Part shown: piece by piece, positions 1 through 14,472 of the stretch | Layout of the letters: each line of letters begins with the position of its first letter | Numbering within the stretch: the stretch's first letter is position 1 | NCBI GenBank assembly: GCA_028829895.1 | Contig: CM054183.1 | Location: forward strand, 69,935,071 to 69,999,070 | DNA length: 64,000 nt | Source of the DNA: Sinotaia quadrata | Lineage: Eukaryota; Mollusca; Gastropoda; Architaenioglossa; Viviparidae | Direction: 5' to 3' | Translations under genes and position numbers: made by a program | Notes under the pieces: model-generated | The model's database searches: none | Told to the model about the DNA's origin: nothing | Seen by the model: the letters and a program-made list of their open reading frames with translations, nothing else

Positions 1-1012
1 ATTCTACTTTCTATTTCCATACCTCAATTGGGATGCACGATTATTGAGACCATACGTCTGCTGTTTAGCCAAATCTATAATGACTTTGGAGACAAGTCCT
101 TGCTCTTTTAGACGCCTTTGTTTGCAAATGATATTCACATTTAACACAAAACTATTACCAAATTCCTCACAGCCTTCAGAACAAAATAAAAGTACATACT
201 GTCTTTCAAAAGAATGTAAGATATTTAGAAAGACATAAGCGAAATCAATTCGTCAAAATTCCGAACAGATGAGAAAACGTTTTTCATCAAAACGGTTATT
301 TGGTAACTCAAGGAGTCGTTAAGATTCTTATCATTCTATCCCAAAGTATTTTGTTATAACTCGAGAAATCGTTAAGATTCTTATCATTCTATCCCAAAGT
401 ATTTTGTTATAACTCGAGAAATCGTTAAGATTCTTATCATTCTATCCCAAAGTATTTTGTTATAACTCGAGAAGTCGTTATGTTTCTTATCGTTTTATCA
501 CAGTATTATTTGATAACTTGAGAGTCTATAAAATTACGAGAGCAAGAAATCGCACATTATTGTTCATTTTATCAACTTAATAAAAACTATTGCTTGATAA
601 TATAGATTAAATCGTACATTAACATAGTCAACGTCTTAGATCAGTTTTTCAAGGTCACATTCAGTCAGGAATTATCTGAGAAATAGTCTCCAGTTGTAGC
701 CAGTATTTAAACCAATTATGACCCGAATGTGAATAATAAATTATAAACTTTGCACATTCAAGTGGTTACCATAAATATGCTTCGCTTCTGACCGAATATC
801 ATTTCTGACTTTATGTAGAGATTGTAACGTTGAGATTGAGTAGTCATTGTGATTTAAGAGTGGTGATTGTGACTGAGTGGTCGTTCTGAGTGGTGATTTA
901 GAGCTTAAAGTGGAGATTTTGAGCTAAGAATATGGATTTGAGACAAAATATTTATTTTGACCTGAAATTAATTTGACCTTGGAATATCGTTTTTTGCTGA
1001 ATATAAACCGGA
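1..1012. other. 5' flank or 5' UTR of the ARHGAP6-like gene
   Basis: No gene is seen. The stretch contains a 53-base tandem array (305-535) and a degenerate run of GAGTGGTGATTGTGA-like words (830-930). The transcription start must lie here or upstream, but no convincing TATA or initiator could be chosen. Confidence 0.4.
305..535. repeat. Minisatellite, 53-bp unit, about 4 copies
   Basis: The first three units are nearly identical (core cgttaagattcttatcattc); the last is degenerate. Confidence 0.9.
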
Positions 1013-2419
1013 ATGATCCAGCTAACCAACATGGCAGCGTATCCATCATCCACACGTACTAAGCTTATGGAGGGGGGGTGCACCCCGTTAACTCGCACCT
1101 TCTCAGACCCACGACACGATTTTGCTGCAGAATTCACTTTTCATTCTCCTCCCCGCCCGACTGTAAGTTCGAATCTGAAGACAGCCTGTGAACGCGTGTC
1201 CCCACACATGTACAGCTCCTTAAATATTTTAGACGAATGGAGTGTTTCTTCGTACACCGTGAATTCATTATTTTCAGGGGAGATAACACCCTACCCAACC
1301 ACAACTTACAAAACAAAAACAAAATGTGACGTCACATCAGATGAAACAATGAACAGACGTCGCGAGTATCCTCTGCACCGATCCGTTTCTTGTCAGCCGT
1401 CTGCCCCCAACTGTTCAGTCAGACGGGTGCCCCGAGTGTGTTCTTCGAGTAGCTTGTTGTCAAAAACTACAGTGGATTTCAGACACACCTCCGTGTGGAA
1501 GGAAGATTTCCGTTCAGTGAATGACAGTGGCGTCAGCAACTATGCCTATCGTGCCAGCGTACATTTGCACAAACCACGTCATGACCACAGTTCTTACAAT
1601 GACGACACTCACTACAATGGTTACACTAGTGACTGCAGTAGCGTACCTAAGGGCTACCGTGACGCTACAAGTAACAGTGGTAAGTCTGAAAGTTACCACG
1701 GTTACATCAGTGACGTAAAATACTGTGGCTCCTTGCACGATAGTAAATTACTAACCCGAGGCAGTGCATTGAGGGTACAAACGTCCTCAGCTGAACCACT
1801 CTACACACCGTCACTTGACTCTTTAAGACGCAGACGCAGCGTGAACACTTTACAAACGGTTGTGGAAAACATACCGCAAAACCACAATCCTCCAATTCTA
1901 GAATCACCCATGTTTACAATTGGCAATTCTTCTACTTCTGGCTTCTCCAGTAGTATAATTCGACACAACAGTGTCCCAGCAGGCACCAGTTCCAATGGCA
2001 GCGACTCAAATATTCATACCTTTACCGATAACAGAGGTATACTTAAGAGTATCTTAACCTCCACCCGCAATGAGTGTGTAGAAAGTAAGGGTATCCCTAC
2101 TGCTATCCATAATGCAATAATAAAGCGAGATAGCATTGCAAGATTTCCATTTGCTATCAGCAGACGTTCCCGTAGTAAATCTTTGCCTGATCTGCAAGCA
2201 GACAGCGATAGTACTAACAATTCCAGCTGCTATAGTGATGACGAAGATGGTGACCACTTTGGTTTTCTCAATTACCCATCGCTTGTTTCTCGATCAACAG
2301 TTATGCACAAGCCAAAGGTCACGCCCTCTCACAACCTTTTGCCGAGACGTTGGCGCACTAAGATCAAAAAGACCGGTGGAGCATCGTCTCAATTGGTGCA
2401 GCCAATGTGGAGTCCCGAG
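1013..2419 (+). CDS. ARHGAP6: ARHGAP6-like exon 1: Ser-rich N-terminal region
   Basis: This is a 469-codon open exon ending at GAG before gtaagt, phase 0. An in-frame TAA at 1004-1006 closes the frame upstream. The first ATG is at 1013, but the in-frame ATG at 1031 (aacATGGCA) has the better initiation context, so the protein may start six residues later. The sequence is rich in Ser, Thr, Arg and His with no recognisable domain. It contains R387-S-K-S390-L-P392, which fits the mode I 14-3-3 motif RSxSxP, and other basic-Ser sites (RRRRSVN, RHNSVP). The vertebrate first exon is also long and Ser/Pro-rich but is hardly alignable. Confidence 0.88.
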
Positions 2420-4118
2420 GTAAGTGTCATGTCATGTTAATGGTTTCTATAAGCTCGGCGTTAGCTCACATCCATTTTTTCCTGTCTGTCAATCATCAGA
2501 TGATCATGTCAGGGTATGGGCATGTGAACTATGAGATGATCATATCAGGGTATGGGCATGTGAACTATGAGATGATCATATCAGGGTATGGGCATGTGAA
2601 CTATGAGATGATCATGTCAGAGTATGGGCATGTGAACTATGACATGATCATATCAGGGTATGGGCATATGAACTATGAGATGATCGTGTTAGGGTATGGG
2701 CATGTGAACTATGAGATGATCATATCAGGGTATGGACATGTGAACTATGAGATGATCATGTCAGGGTATGGGCATGTGAACTGTGAGATGATTATGTCAG
2801 GGTATGGGCATGTGAACTGTGAGATGATTATACCAGAGTGAGTGTGTATGTGTATCCTGAGGTACATCAAGTCAAAGTGTATTATGAGGAATCACTTAAC
2901 ATTTCTCATCTGAAAAGTCTCCCCCCCAAGTCACCCAGAAAAGAAAAAAAATGTCGTTTATTGTGTTTTTGGCTACTTTCTGTGAGAAGTCACAGACAAA
3001 AGCATCGCCACTATAATGATTATGGATTTAACCCATTATACCCAACTCCAAACGTGTTATTCAGTTAACCCTTTAAACTTAACCCTAAACCCATTTTCAG
3101 AGTTCTTGATAGACTTGGCAAGCTAATCAGGAGCAAAATACCTACTTTTATAAATTCTTTATTTTTCCACTGGGTAAGTACAACGTGTCAAGTGAAAATA
3201 TTCAAAAATTAAAGCATAAACTCTGTATAAACAATTTCCCCTCAGTTTTAGCATAACTCTTGGTACTAGTGAGAACTTCACAGGTCTTAAACTACCTACT
3301 CTAGAATTTGTCACTGTTATTTCCGTGGCACTCTGAAACTAGAACTGAAATAAAAATACTTATCTTGAAAACAAAGAACCACAGCGCCTATGAGGAAATT
3401 GTGTCCCTTATAGAAGGGAATCCCACCCAAAACTGGAAAGACGTTTTAGAGCATAAGGTACGAATATTTACCTCCCCCACTCCCAGCTAAAATTCTATCA
3501 TGGTGGAAGCCAGCTCACATAACTCCCATTTTCAGGACAGGGGAAAGACGGTGAGAGTTAATAACGCACAATTAAAAGAAAACCTAAATTTGGGAATCGT
3601 TTGTGTGAATCCTGCTTTATACTGACAGTAAATTAATTTTAGGTTCGGTAAAGGCAAACACTGGATTAAAAAATATGTGTCCATGGTGATGTTGACATGA
3701 GGTAGCACTTCTGAGGTTACAATTTTATTGCCCTGTAAATGACTCCTTCTCTGGTTGTCTCTCTTGACCGGAAGGTAGGTCCTTGTATTATTTACGGGTA
3801 GACATCTCTGGAACCCATTTTCGAAAAGATTATATGCGATGCAAACATGCTGGAGGCCCGTGAATTTCAACCTTCCCTTCATAAAACTATCCATCAATTG
3901 AGGACAAAAAAGCGAAGACTAGTAATGAAAATAATACTTAAAACTAAAATCAAAGCAGCATCTAATAATTCTAACATCCTTAGTCTAGATAAATATAAAT
4001 TAAATCCTGAACCCAATTAGCAAACATATAATTACATACACTTTAAAGTAACAAAGCTTAAACTCTTTATTTAAAGACAAAAAATGTATTTTTAATGTAT
4101 TTTAATACTTAAAACAAA

Positions 4119-4174
<56 letters not shown>

Positions 4175-7100
4175 CTGTATATTAAAAGGCACAGCCAATG
4201 TAAACGTAAATATGATTATTATTATTGATAACTGAATTTATTTATTAGCATTTTGACAGTAGTGCGATTTTCGTCTTTGAAATGCAGTTATGTTGTATTA
4301 TATCTATTAATATAAATATTTAAAAGAAGATTAGGCCTTAGGATTGTGTTGGATTAACGATAGAGTACAATATAGAGCGAACACGAATTAATAAGATTAT
4401 AAAAAAGATTAAATGTAGAATACTTTAGGGTTATTTAGAACAGTCTGTAGGGTGTAAAGGTTATGATTAGAATAAAAGATGAGGATTAGGGTTATCGATG
4501 GAGCATATTTTTTAATTTAATGAATTTATAAAGACCGGGGTTAGGATAAGTTTATGTTGGACTAACGATAGAGCACTCTGTAGGGTGTACAGTTTATAAT
4601 TAAAATTAAAGGAAAATGGGATTAGGATTAGGATTATGTTATATTAACGAGAGTGCACTTTAGGGTTTAAAGTTTATTATTAGAATAAAAGATCATCATG
4701 ATTAGGGTTAGGGTTATGCTGGATTAATGATGGAATACTCTGTAGGGTGAAAAGAATATAATAAGTTTAAATGGATTAGAATAAAATGTAAATTGTTGCA
4801 ATACGATTAAAAAAATGCATGACCAAATTAAATGTTATCATACTGTAATTAGAAGTCTCATCCCCATGTTCGTTGCATTTCTCTAGACCATTCTTATGTT
4901 CTATTGTAATGTGTATCATTTCTCTAGACCATTCTTATGTTCTATTGTAATGTGTATCATTTCTCTAGACCATTCTTATGTTCTATTGTAATGTGTATCA
5001 TTTCTCTAGACCATTCTTATGTTCTATTGTAATGTGTATCATTTCTCTAGACCATTCTTATGTTCTATTGTAATGTGTATCATTTCTCTAGACCATTCTT
5101 ATGTTCTATTGTAATGTGTATCATTTCTCTAGACCATTCTTATGTTCTATTGTAATGTGTATAATTTCTCTAGACCATTCTTATGTTCTATTGTAATGTG
5201 TATCATTTCTCTAGACCATTCTTATGTTCTATTGTAATGTATATCATTTCTCTAGACCATTCTTATGTTCTATTGTAATGTATATCATTTCTCTAGACCA
5301 TTCTTATGTTCTATTGTAATGTATATCATTTCTCTAGACCATTCTTATGTTCTATTGTAATGTATATCATTTCTCTAGACCATTCTTATGTAATGTATAT
5401 AATTTCTCTAGACCATTCTTATGTTCTATTGTAATGTGTATCATTTCTCTAGACCATTCTTATGTTTTATTGTAATGTGTATCATTTCTCTAGACCATTC
5501 TTATGTTTTATTGTAATGTATATAATTTCTCTAGACCATTCTATTGTTCTATTGTAATGTGAGCTATTGCATCATTAAACATAAACCTTGTTCCTGAAGA
5601 ATATTTTCTGTCAGGAATTCAAATGCCATTGATATTTTAAAAAGAATAAATGTTCTAACTGCTTTTTTGCTTTATTATTCAAATGCCATTGATATTTTAA
5701 AAAGAATAAATTTTCTAACTAGTTCTAGATTTTAATTATTGTTACGATCATCTCGTAATTCGTACCACATTTTGCTCGTCCTGTATGAGTAACAGCATTT
5801 TGTACTTAGTGTGTATAAATGAGTAACAGCATTTTGTACTTAGTGTGTATAAATGAGTAACTTAGCATTTTGTACTTAGTGTGTATAAATGAGGAACTTA
5901 GCATTTTGTACTTAGTGTGTATAAATGAGGAACTTAGCATTTTGTACTTAGTGTGTATAAATGAGGAACTTAGCATTTTGTACTTAGTGTGTATAAATGA
6001 GGAACTTAGCATTTTGTACTTAGTGTGTATAAATGAGGAACTTAGCATTTTGTACTTAGTGTGTATAAATGAGGAACTTAGCATTTTGTACTTAGTGTGT
6101 ATAAATGAGGAACTTAGCATTTTGTACTTAGTGTGTATAAATGAGGAACTTAGCATTTTTACTTAGTGTGTATAAATGAGGAACTTAGCATTTTGCACTT
6201 AGTATACATGAGTAACAAGAGTAACAAAGCATTTTGTACTTAGTCTGTATAAATGAGTACAAAAGCATTTTGTACTTTGTATACATGAGCAACAAAGCAT
6301 TTTGTACTTAGTATAAATGAGTAACAAGTAACAACGCATTTTGTACTTAGTCTGTATAAATGAGTAACAAAGCACATGTCGACTTGTATAAAGTTGTTAG
6401 TCTTGTGCTTGATCTGTATCACATTGCAACTTATCATCTTGTGTTTGACCTGTATAACGTTTTACTTATCCTCTTGTGTTTGACCTGTATAACGTTTTAC
6501 TTATCATCTTGTGTTTGGCCTGTATAACGTTTTACTTATCATCTTGTGTTTGGCCTGTATAACGTTTTACTTATCATCTTGTGTTTGGCTTGTATAACGT
6601 TTTACTTATCATCTTGTGTTTGGCCTGTATAACGTTTTACTTATCATCTTGTGTTTGGCCTGTATAACGTTTTACTTATCATCTTGTGTTTGGCCCGTAT
6701 AACGTTCTACTTATCACCTTGTGTTTGGCTTGTATAACGTTTTACTTATCATCTTGTGTTTGGCCTGTATAACGTTTTACATATTATCTTGTGTTTGGAC
6801 TGTATAACGTTTTACTTGTCATCTTGTGTTTGACCTATAACGTTGTAATTTAGCATCTTATGTTTGACCTGTATAACTTTATAACTTAGCGTCTTATGTT
6901 TGACCAGTATAACTTTATAAATTAACGTCTTTATGTTTGACCTGTATAACTTTGTAACTTAGCATTTTATGTTTGACCTGTATAACTTTGTAAATTAGCA
7001 TATTATGTTTGACCTGTATAGCTTTGTAACTTAGCGTCTTTTTCTGACTTGTATAATGTTGTAACTTAGAATTTTCTGTTCATCCTGTATAATTAATTTA

Positions 7101-10100
7101 GCAGCTTCTTCTCAGTCTGAGAAATTTATTATTTGGGCAAATTGTTTTCATTTTGTATAATTAAGTTACTTGGCATCTTGTTCTTAGTCTAACTCTAAAT
7201 GATCTCCCCTTTCACTTTTCTTAAATTAGAGGTCTCAAGCATCACATATATCTTTAATTAGCCTACACCTTCCCACGTTTCTTTCATTAACGAACTCAAC
7301 GTTCCACCACATTTTTCTATCATTAAAGAACTTAACGTTCCACCATACTTTTCTATCATTAAAGAACTTAACGTTCCACCATACTTTTCTATCATTAAAG
7401 AACTTAACGTTCCACCATACTTTTCTATCATTAAAGAACTTAACGTTCCACCATACTTTTCTATCATTAAAGAACTTAACGTTCCACCATACTTTTATAT
7501 CATTAAAGAACTTAACGTTCCACCACACTTTTCTATCATTAAAGAACTTAACGTTCCACCATACTTTTCTATCATTAAAGAACTTAACGTTCCACCATAC
7601 TTTTCTATCATTAAAGAACTTAACGTTCCACCATACTTTTCTTTCAGTGAGAACTCAAAATGCCAACATATTTTCTTTTAAAATCTCAGTGTCCCACTTT
7701 TCTCACCCCTGCATGGTTCAAACATGGATCTACATTATCGTCAAGTCTTGGAAAGTCAGAGTTGGTAGTAAAATCATTTTATCGACTCGACTCCACTCAA
7801 AACCAACCGACTTCACAACTCGACTCCACTCAAAACCAACCGACTTTACAACTCGACTCCACTCAAAACCAACCGACTTCACAACTCGACTCCACTCAAA
7901 ACCAACCGACTTTACAACTCGACTCCACTCAAAACCAACCGACTTCACAACTCGACTCCACTCAAAAACATCCGACTTCAGAACTCTACTCCACTCAAAA
8001 CCAACCGACTTCACAACTCGACTCCACCCACAAACAACCTACTTCACGACTCAGACTCCACAGCCCTGCTTACAGAATTCAACATACTATCTCCCTTTAA
8101 GTAAAGGATGCAATAAAATACTTAAAAAAAATTAAAGGACCCAGCATTGCACTTTTCTTTCAAAGAGTAGGTGTCCATAACTCTTGAGAAGGTGAAGAAA
8201 CCCATCTGTCTTCCCAAGACATCAGCCCAGGTTTCTTTCGAGGACGCAAAGTGCCAGTCTCTATCCAAGAATACTTTACATCCATCCTTTCTCTAGAGGA
8301 TTCACGACCCACATCTACTGTAAAGCGCTCACATTCTACCAGACTAAAGAAGACTCAATATCTCACTTCGCTGAAAGGATGCAACATTCAACCTTTATCT
8401 CAAGAACGAAACAATCCTTCCACGATTCAGCTTCTCATTTTTATTTCACGGACCAAATATCTCACTTTTGCTTAAAGCACTCATTTTTATTTCACGGACC
8501 AAATATCTCACTTTTGCTTAAAGCACTCATTTTTTTTATATAGAACTCAAAAGCCAACTTGTTCTTTGAAGATGTAACTTTCAACATTCTTTTTTATAGA
8601 ACTCAAAAGCCAACTTGTTCTTTGAAGATATAACTTTCAACTTTTCTTTAAAGGACGAAATATATAGAGCATACCCAAACCGTTGCCATAAGGTACTTTA
8701 GACGATCAACTTTCTTTGACGCCAGTTCACGTCTCCCCTCTAACGCAAGTGATCACATTACTAATTAAAAGGCAAAAGGATATGATGTTACATCTAGTTT
8801 TAAGATGACGTCATTCATGAAATACAATATATGTGCAAGAATAATTAGAAGACAATATTTCTTAGGGCGTCAGCCTAGAGTATGGGTCCGCGTAGTCTAG
8901 GGTCCAAACGTTCTGACGTATAAAATAAAATACTAATCTTTGCACACAAGCATTTATGTGAATCGTTTGCTGTCATTTCACAATTATGTGGAAACATTTG
9001 GTACCATTACCTGTAGGGGAAACATTTACTGCCATTACACATTGATAGTGAAACATTTGGTACCATTATTCATTTATAGGGAAACATTTGGTACCATTAC
9101 ACTTTGATAAGGAAACATTTGGTACCATTACACATTGATAAGGAAACATTTGGTGCCATTATTCATTTGTAGGGAAACATTTGGTACCATTACACATTGA
9201 TAAGGAAACATTTGGTATCATTACACATTGATAAAGAAACATTTGGTACCATTACACATTGATAAGGAAACATTTGGTACCATTACACATTGATAAGGAA
9301 ACATTTGGTGCCATTATTCATTTGTAGGGAAACATTTGGTACCATTACACATTGATAAGGAAACATTTGGTATCATTACACATTGATAAAGAAACATTTG
9401 GTACCATTACACATTGATAAGGAAACATTTGGTACCATTACACATTGATAAGGAAACATTTGGTACCATTACACATTGATAGGGAAGCATTCGATACCAT
9501 TACACATTTTTTTAGGTATAAATGTTCTAGTAAAATCGTATACGAGAAAAAAAATGTGCAACGTTTCAGTGAAAAATGCGTCATTTCTTTTCACGGGCAA
9601 ATTGTCGAATTATAAGAGATATTAAGATATATCAACAAAATTCTTCACAAAAACGAATTTCACATTTGTATATCACAGCTGACAAATGAAAATTGGTTGT
9701 TTCTTTTAATATCTCTATACAAGGGTCATGGTAGAGATTAGGGTTCTTTACAACATCTCGACACAAAGTTTATGATAGGTTATATATCTCAATATAATAA
9801 TATCAATATCTTTTCAAGAAGGTTATGCAGAGTTAGAGTTTATTGCTGTATCTCTACATAAAGGTTACGATAAGGTTATGATTATTTTCAACATATCTAC
9901 ATAAGGGTTATAGGGTTAGGGTACTTTTTAATATATCTGTACAAGTGTTATGATAGGGTTAGGGTACTTTTCAATATTTCTACATAAAGGTTATGATAGG
10001 GTTAAGGTTCTTTTTAATATGTGTGCACAAGGGTTAAGATAGGGTTAGTTTAATATGTGTGCACAAGGGTTAAGATAGGGTTAGGGTTCTTTTCAATATC

Positions 10101-13100
10101 TCTGCACAAAGGTTAGGGTTCGACCCCATCATGAACATTTGAATGTGCAATCAAACGCATCGTATCATTCAAATGTTCTTGAGTTTGACAGTGGTCTAAT
10201 TAATAATTGGACACACGTAAACTCTAGGAACGATTCTAGTTATATATCTTTAAAATATAACTCTACATTTTATCAAGGAAGCTAGGTGATACTTCAATTA
10301 TCTTGTTATGTTACTCTATCCAGGAAGTTATGTCCCTCCCCCCTAATCTAAATGTCCACAAAATGTAGGTGTTAGAATTGCAGCAAAGTTCAAGCCCCAA
10401 TCTAATAAGGGCAGTCAATGGAGGTTTTTCAATGGACAATTTCCCTTCAGTTATATCGTGCAGAAATGAAGCTGCAATGGCAGATGGAATTAAAGTTACA
10501 CAAATTCTTGAAACAAACAGTGTTACAATTTCAACCTCTCTGCCTCTCTCTGTATGTAAGATATTGCGCTATACTGTATTACATTGCAGTAAATTAGTAC
10601 ATTTTATAACATTATAAATTATCAATACGGTTATTTCTTATTTCACATGAAATGTTAAGGAATGATTTACCTTGCAGAAGTCGATACATCTCACAGCATT
10701 ATAATTATTCATAGGAATACAACTATTTCCTAGTGCACGCGTACTTTTAAGGAATGCAGGCATTGCATTTCATTATAATCAGTCGTAGAAGTATAAATAT
10801 TTCACGAGAAATATTAATGAACGATTTGATTTTACAGCAAACAGTGCATTTCATTTCATTATAATCATTTACGAGAAATAGTAAGGAATGATTATACAAA
10901 GCGGCAATCAATAGTTGTAATTTCAATTATGCAGCTTGTTATTTGTAGCTAATATTATAGGGCACGATTTCCTATATATTAATAAGCTAGTTGTAAACGT
11001 GTTTACAGAGATAATTATTATAATATAAACATGGTTCTTAACTTTTATATCACAGGGTTGTTTCACATGGTGCAGCGTTAGTGGACGGAAGGTGACCTTG
11101 AAGCCAGTAAATATTCTGAATTTGTCGGAGGCCGAACGGTTGGTTCTGCAGAAAATTGCTCTCACCAAACTTCAGTCGCTGTCTCTGGGTTGTCCCATTG
11201 TCATTCCCAAAGGTTTGATTGACATTCATTTTCTGTTTTCATTGACATTCTACACTTTCATTGTTATTTTTTAAAAGTTTATTGACCTTCTACATTTTCT
11301 AATTTCATTGTTATTTAATAAAATAGTTTTCTTGACCTACATTTTCTATTTTCATTGTTATGTTAAAAATGTTTTCTTGACCTATATTTTCTAATTTCAT
11401 TGTTATTTTTAAAAAAATAGTTTTCTTGACCTACATTTTCTATTTTCATTGTTATTTTTAAAAAGGTTTATTGATTTTCTACATTTTTTTTTTCATTGTC
11501 ATTTCTCAAAGATTTTTTTGGTGCTGATCTAGACCACTAGTGTTTTAGGCCATCTCTCTGCACTTTATTTCCATATCCATGTTTATTACTTTTGCATTGT
11601 TAATAAATTAATTGATTGTAGTTCTAGTTATGAAATTCATCAATATCTGCAGAGATAAGAATATGTAATTGTTTAGACTTTTCCGTTACACCATTAATGA
11701 TAACATTTATTACCATGATATCGATTATCTTAATTAACACGATTATCACTGACTGCAGATGTATTATAATTTTCACCTTTATTTCCTTTTATGTACTCAT
11801 ATTTCACCGCTCTACCTGCGATTTCGTAAACACATTCAACTTCTTTTCTCTTCCCAGAATCCTTTGCAAAGGAACATCTACAGTGATAAAATTACACACA
11901 AGGAAGTAATATATTGTAACTCGCTTTAGAGCGTATGAATTTAAAAATACAAAATTATATGCAAAGAATGTTAACAAATACTTGTGGTTTATTGTAAAGT
12001 AAACATTTGAAAATATGTTTGCACAATAAACAATAGTAAATTCTTGTGACTCGGTGTAAAGTATGTAAATATTTGAAAAGAGAGTTTGGTTAATAAACAA
12101 TAGAAATTCTGATGACCCGTTGTAAAGTACATGACTTTCAAAACGATTAAAATAGACACAGAAAATGCTAGCAGAGTTTTCTGACTCATTCCAAAATAAT
12201 TATAAGGAAACTGCTGAGATTCGGACAAAAATAAAACAGATTAATGTGTTATTTTATAAATGAATAAAGAGTTGTCTTTCTTTCCCCATGGAAGCTGCTT
12301 GTCATTTTTTACCAGACGCTGTCATTTTAATGTGTCACTGTCACAGTTGCTTTACTTATCTGTCATCAACTTCCTTTAGGCTAGTTTCCTTTCCTAAATG
12401 CATTTAAAATATGTTAACTTAGAATGCAACAGTATCTTAGTTGACACTCAAAATTCTTTTAATGATAAAATTGTTGTGGTGAGTAATTTAACAAAATCAC
12501 TCTAACCATTACCGAACAAATAACGATAAATGTAATGTAAAATAATGTAAAATAAAAATCACTGAAATAACAAACAACATCAATATATTCAGTTTCAAAT
12601 TAATATTTTTTCTACTTTAGGAAGAATTGTGACAGACTCCGTTGCATATCCTACACTGTTCCAAACCTTTCTAGCAATCAAGCTTAATGCATATGCACAC
12701 ACATTCACATGTACTACAAACGCATGCATACCTTTCTAGCAATCAAGCTTAATGCATATGCACACACATTCACATGTAATACAAACGCATGCATACCTTT
12801 CTAGCAATCAAGCTTAATGCATGTGCACACACATTCACATGTACTAAATGTCAATGCTCTTTTGACTTTATTTATATATTGTATATTTAAATGTTGATTA
12901 AATAAATTTATTGTTGTTCTTGCACATAAATTAAAACTTATTTTGGAGTAATAGTGGGTGGATGGGGGCTCATTAAATATAAATAAATGACAGATTTTTA
13001 TTACTCCTTTAGTAACCACCTGTAGAACATTAAGGGACAGTAGAATGACTAATTTATTATTGTGTAAAGAGTTTTATCACACCCTTATAATCCGCCAAGT

Positions 13101-14357
13101 GAGAGACAGTATTGGTCTTGTTGGGGAATTATTAATAGCTATTAATTAACTAATAATTATTAATAAATTAAGATTCTCAAGCACTTGTAATTAGTTATAT
13201 GTTATTAATTAATAAATAATAATCATAATGAGTGAAGGGTGCCCATTGTGGCGTCACACTATATTTTTCAATTAATTTTATTTTATTTACTAAATAACAT
13301 TCTTTCCTTTGGTCTGCCTTGAGAGGAAGCTTTCTCCATTTCATTTGGTTACGATTGTTTATTGGATGACAGTAAAGGTGAAAGGTGTTGACCTTTTGAA
13401 CCACATAATTACGATTGTTTATTGGATGACGGTAAAGGTGAAAGGTGTTGACCTTTTGAACCACATAATTGCCTTGCCATGGAAAACATCAATCAACTCG
13501 TGCTGAACTCACGCTACTCCATAACTTTGATATACATGATTAACTTGCCATTGAAAATCATCAATCACATCAACCTGCTCCATAACTTTTGACGTACTTA
13601 ATTAACTTGTCATTAATAACGTGGTAGATTCAATCTGGTTTTGTTTTTTTAAAATTTGAACAGCGGGTGACTGTGACATAAAACGTAGGACGAATTGGTT
13701 CGGGTTTTATAATATGTCGCGCTTGAAAATCTATGTGAAAAATAGTTTACTGGAGAGTGATGTTTTCTAGATATGCGTTTGTTTGATTGCAGAAAATGAC
13801 GTCACACAACAGCGTCAGAAAAAGAGAACACTCTCTGTCAAGAGGCGATCAAAATCTGCAAATCTTTCCTCTTTGTTGGACACGTTGTCGTCAGATAAAA
13901 GTCGGGACAAGGACAACAGAGGCATGAATTTGGACATACATGTTGAAATAAGATGAATTATTTAAGATAGGCTAAGTTTATAAACGCAGTGTGTATTCAT
14001 TTACGAATCTTAGAGAGGAGGATGGAGAGTGCGCGCGCATACACGTATGAATGTATGTTCGTACGTCAGCATGTGTATGTATGTGCGTATGTAAGAGTAA
14101 GTGCGCGCGCGCGTTTGTATATGACTGTCTTTCTGGTGTTTGTTTGTTTGCTGGCAGTAAAGATTAAAGGGGAGAAAATAAGTTTGCTCAGTATATTAAT
14201 GTAAAGATGCAATACACACACACACACACACACACGAAAGAGAAGAGAAAGTAATATAATTTGGAGGGAGATAACTCTATTAAAGTATTTTACTTGTGAA
14301 ATTGTTGTTTAAGCCTAGTAAAGACTTGCAATTGATCGAGACAGGTTATTCCAGTAG

Positions 14358-14398
<41 letters not shown>

Positions 14399-14441
14399 CG
14401 CTGTACTGCGTTTTGTTTGTATGTGCGTGTGCTGCATTGTG

Positions 14442-14472
<31 letters not shown>

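Noticed and set aside
2407..2841. 144-codon frame with 12-residue [12 protein letters not shown] repeats.
   Set aside because: It is a 36-bp minisatellite in the intron, out of frame with exon 1.
4876..5565. Regular repeats that might suggest a CRISPR-like array.
   Set aside because: Head-to-tail tandem units without unique spacers, in eukaryotic intron DNA.
9715..10115. Interstitial telomere.
   Set aside because: TTAGGG appears only as part of a longer 40-60-base degenerate unit, not as a hexamer run.
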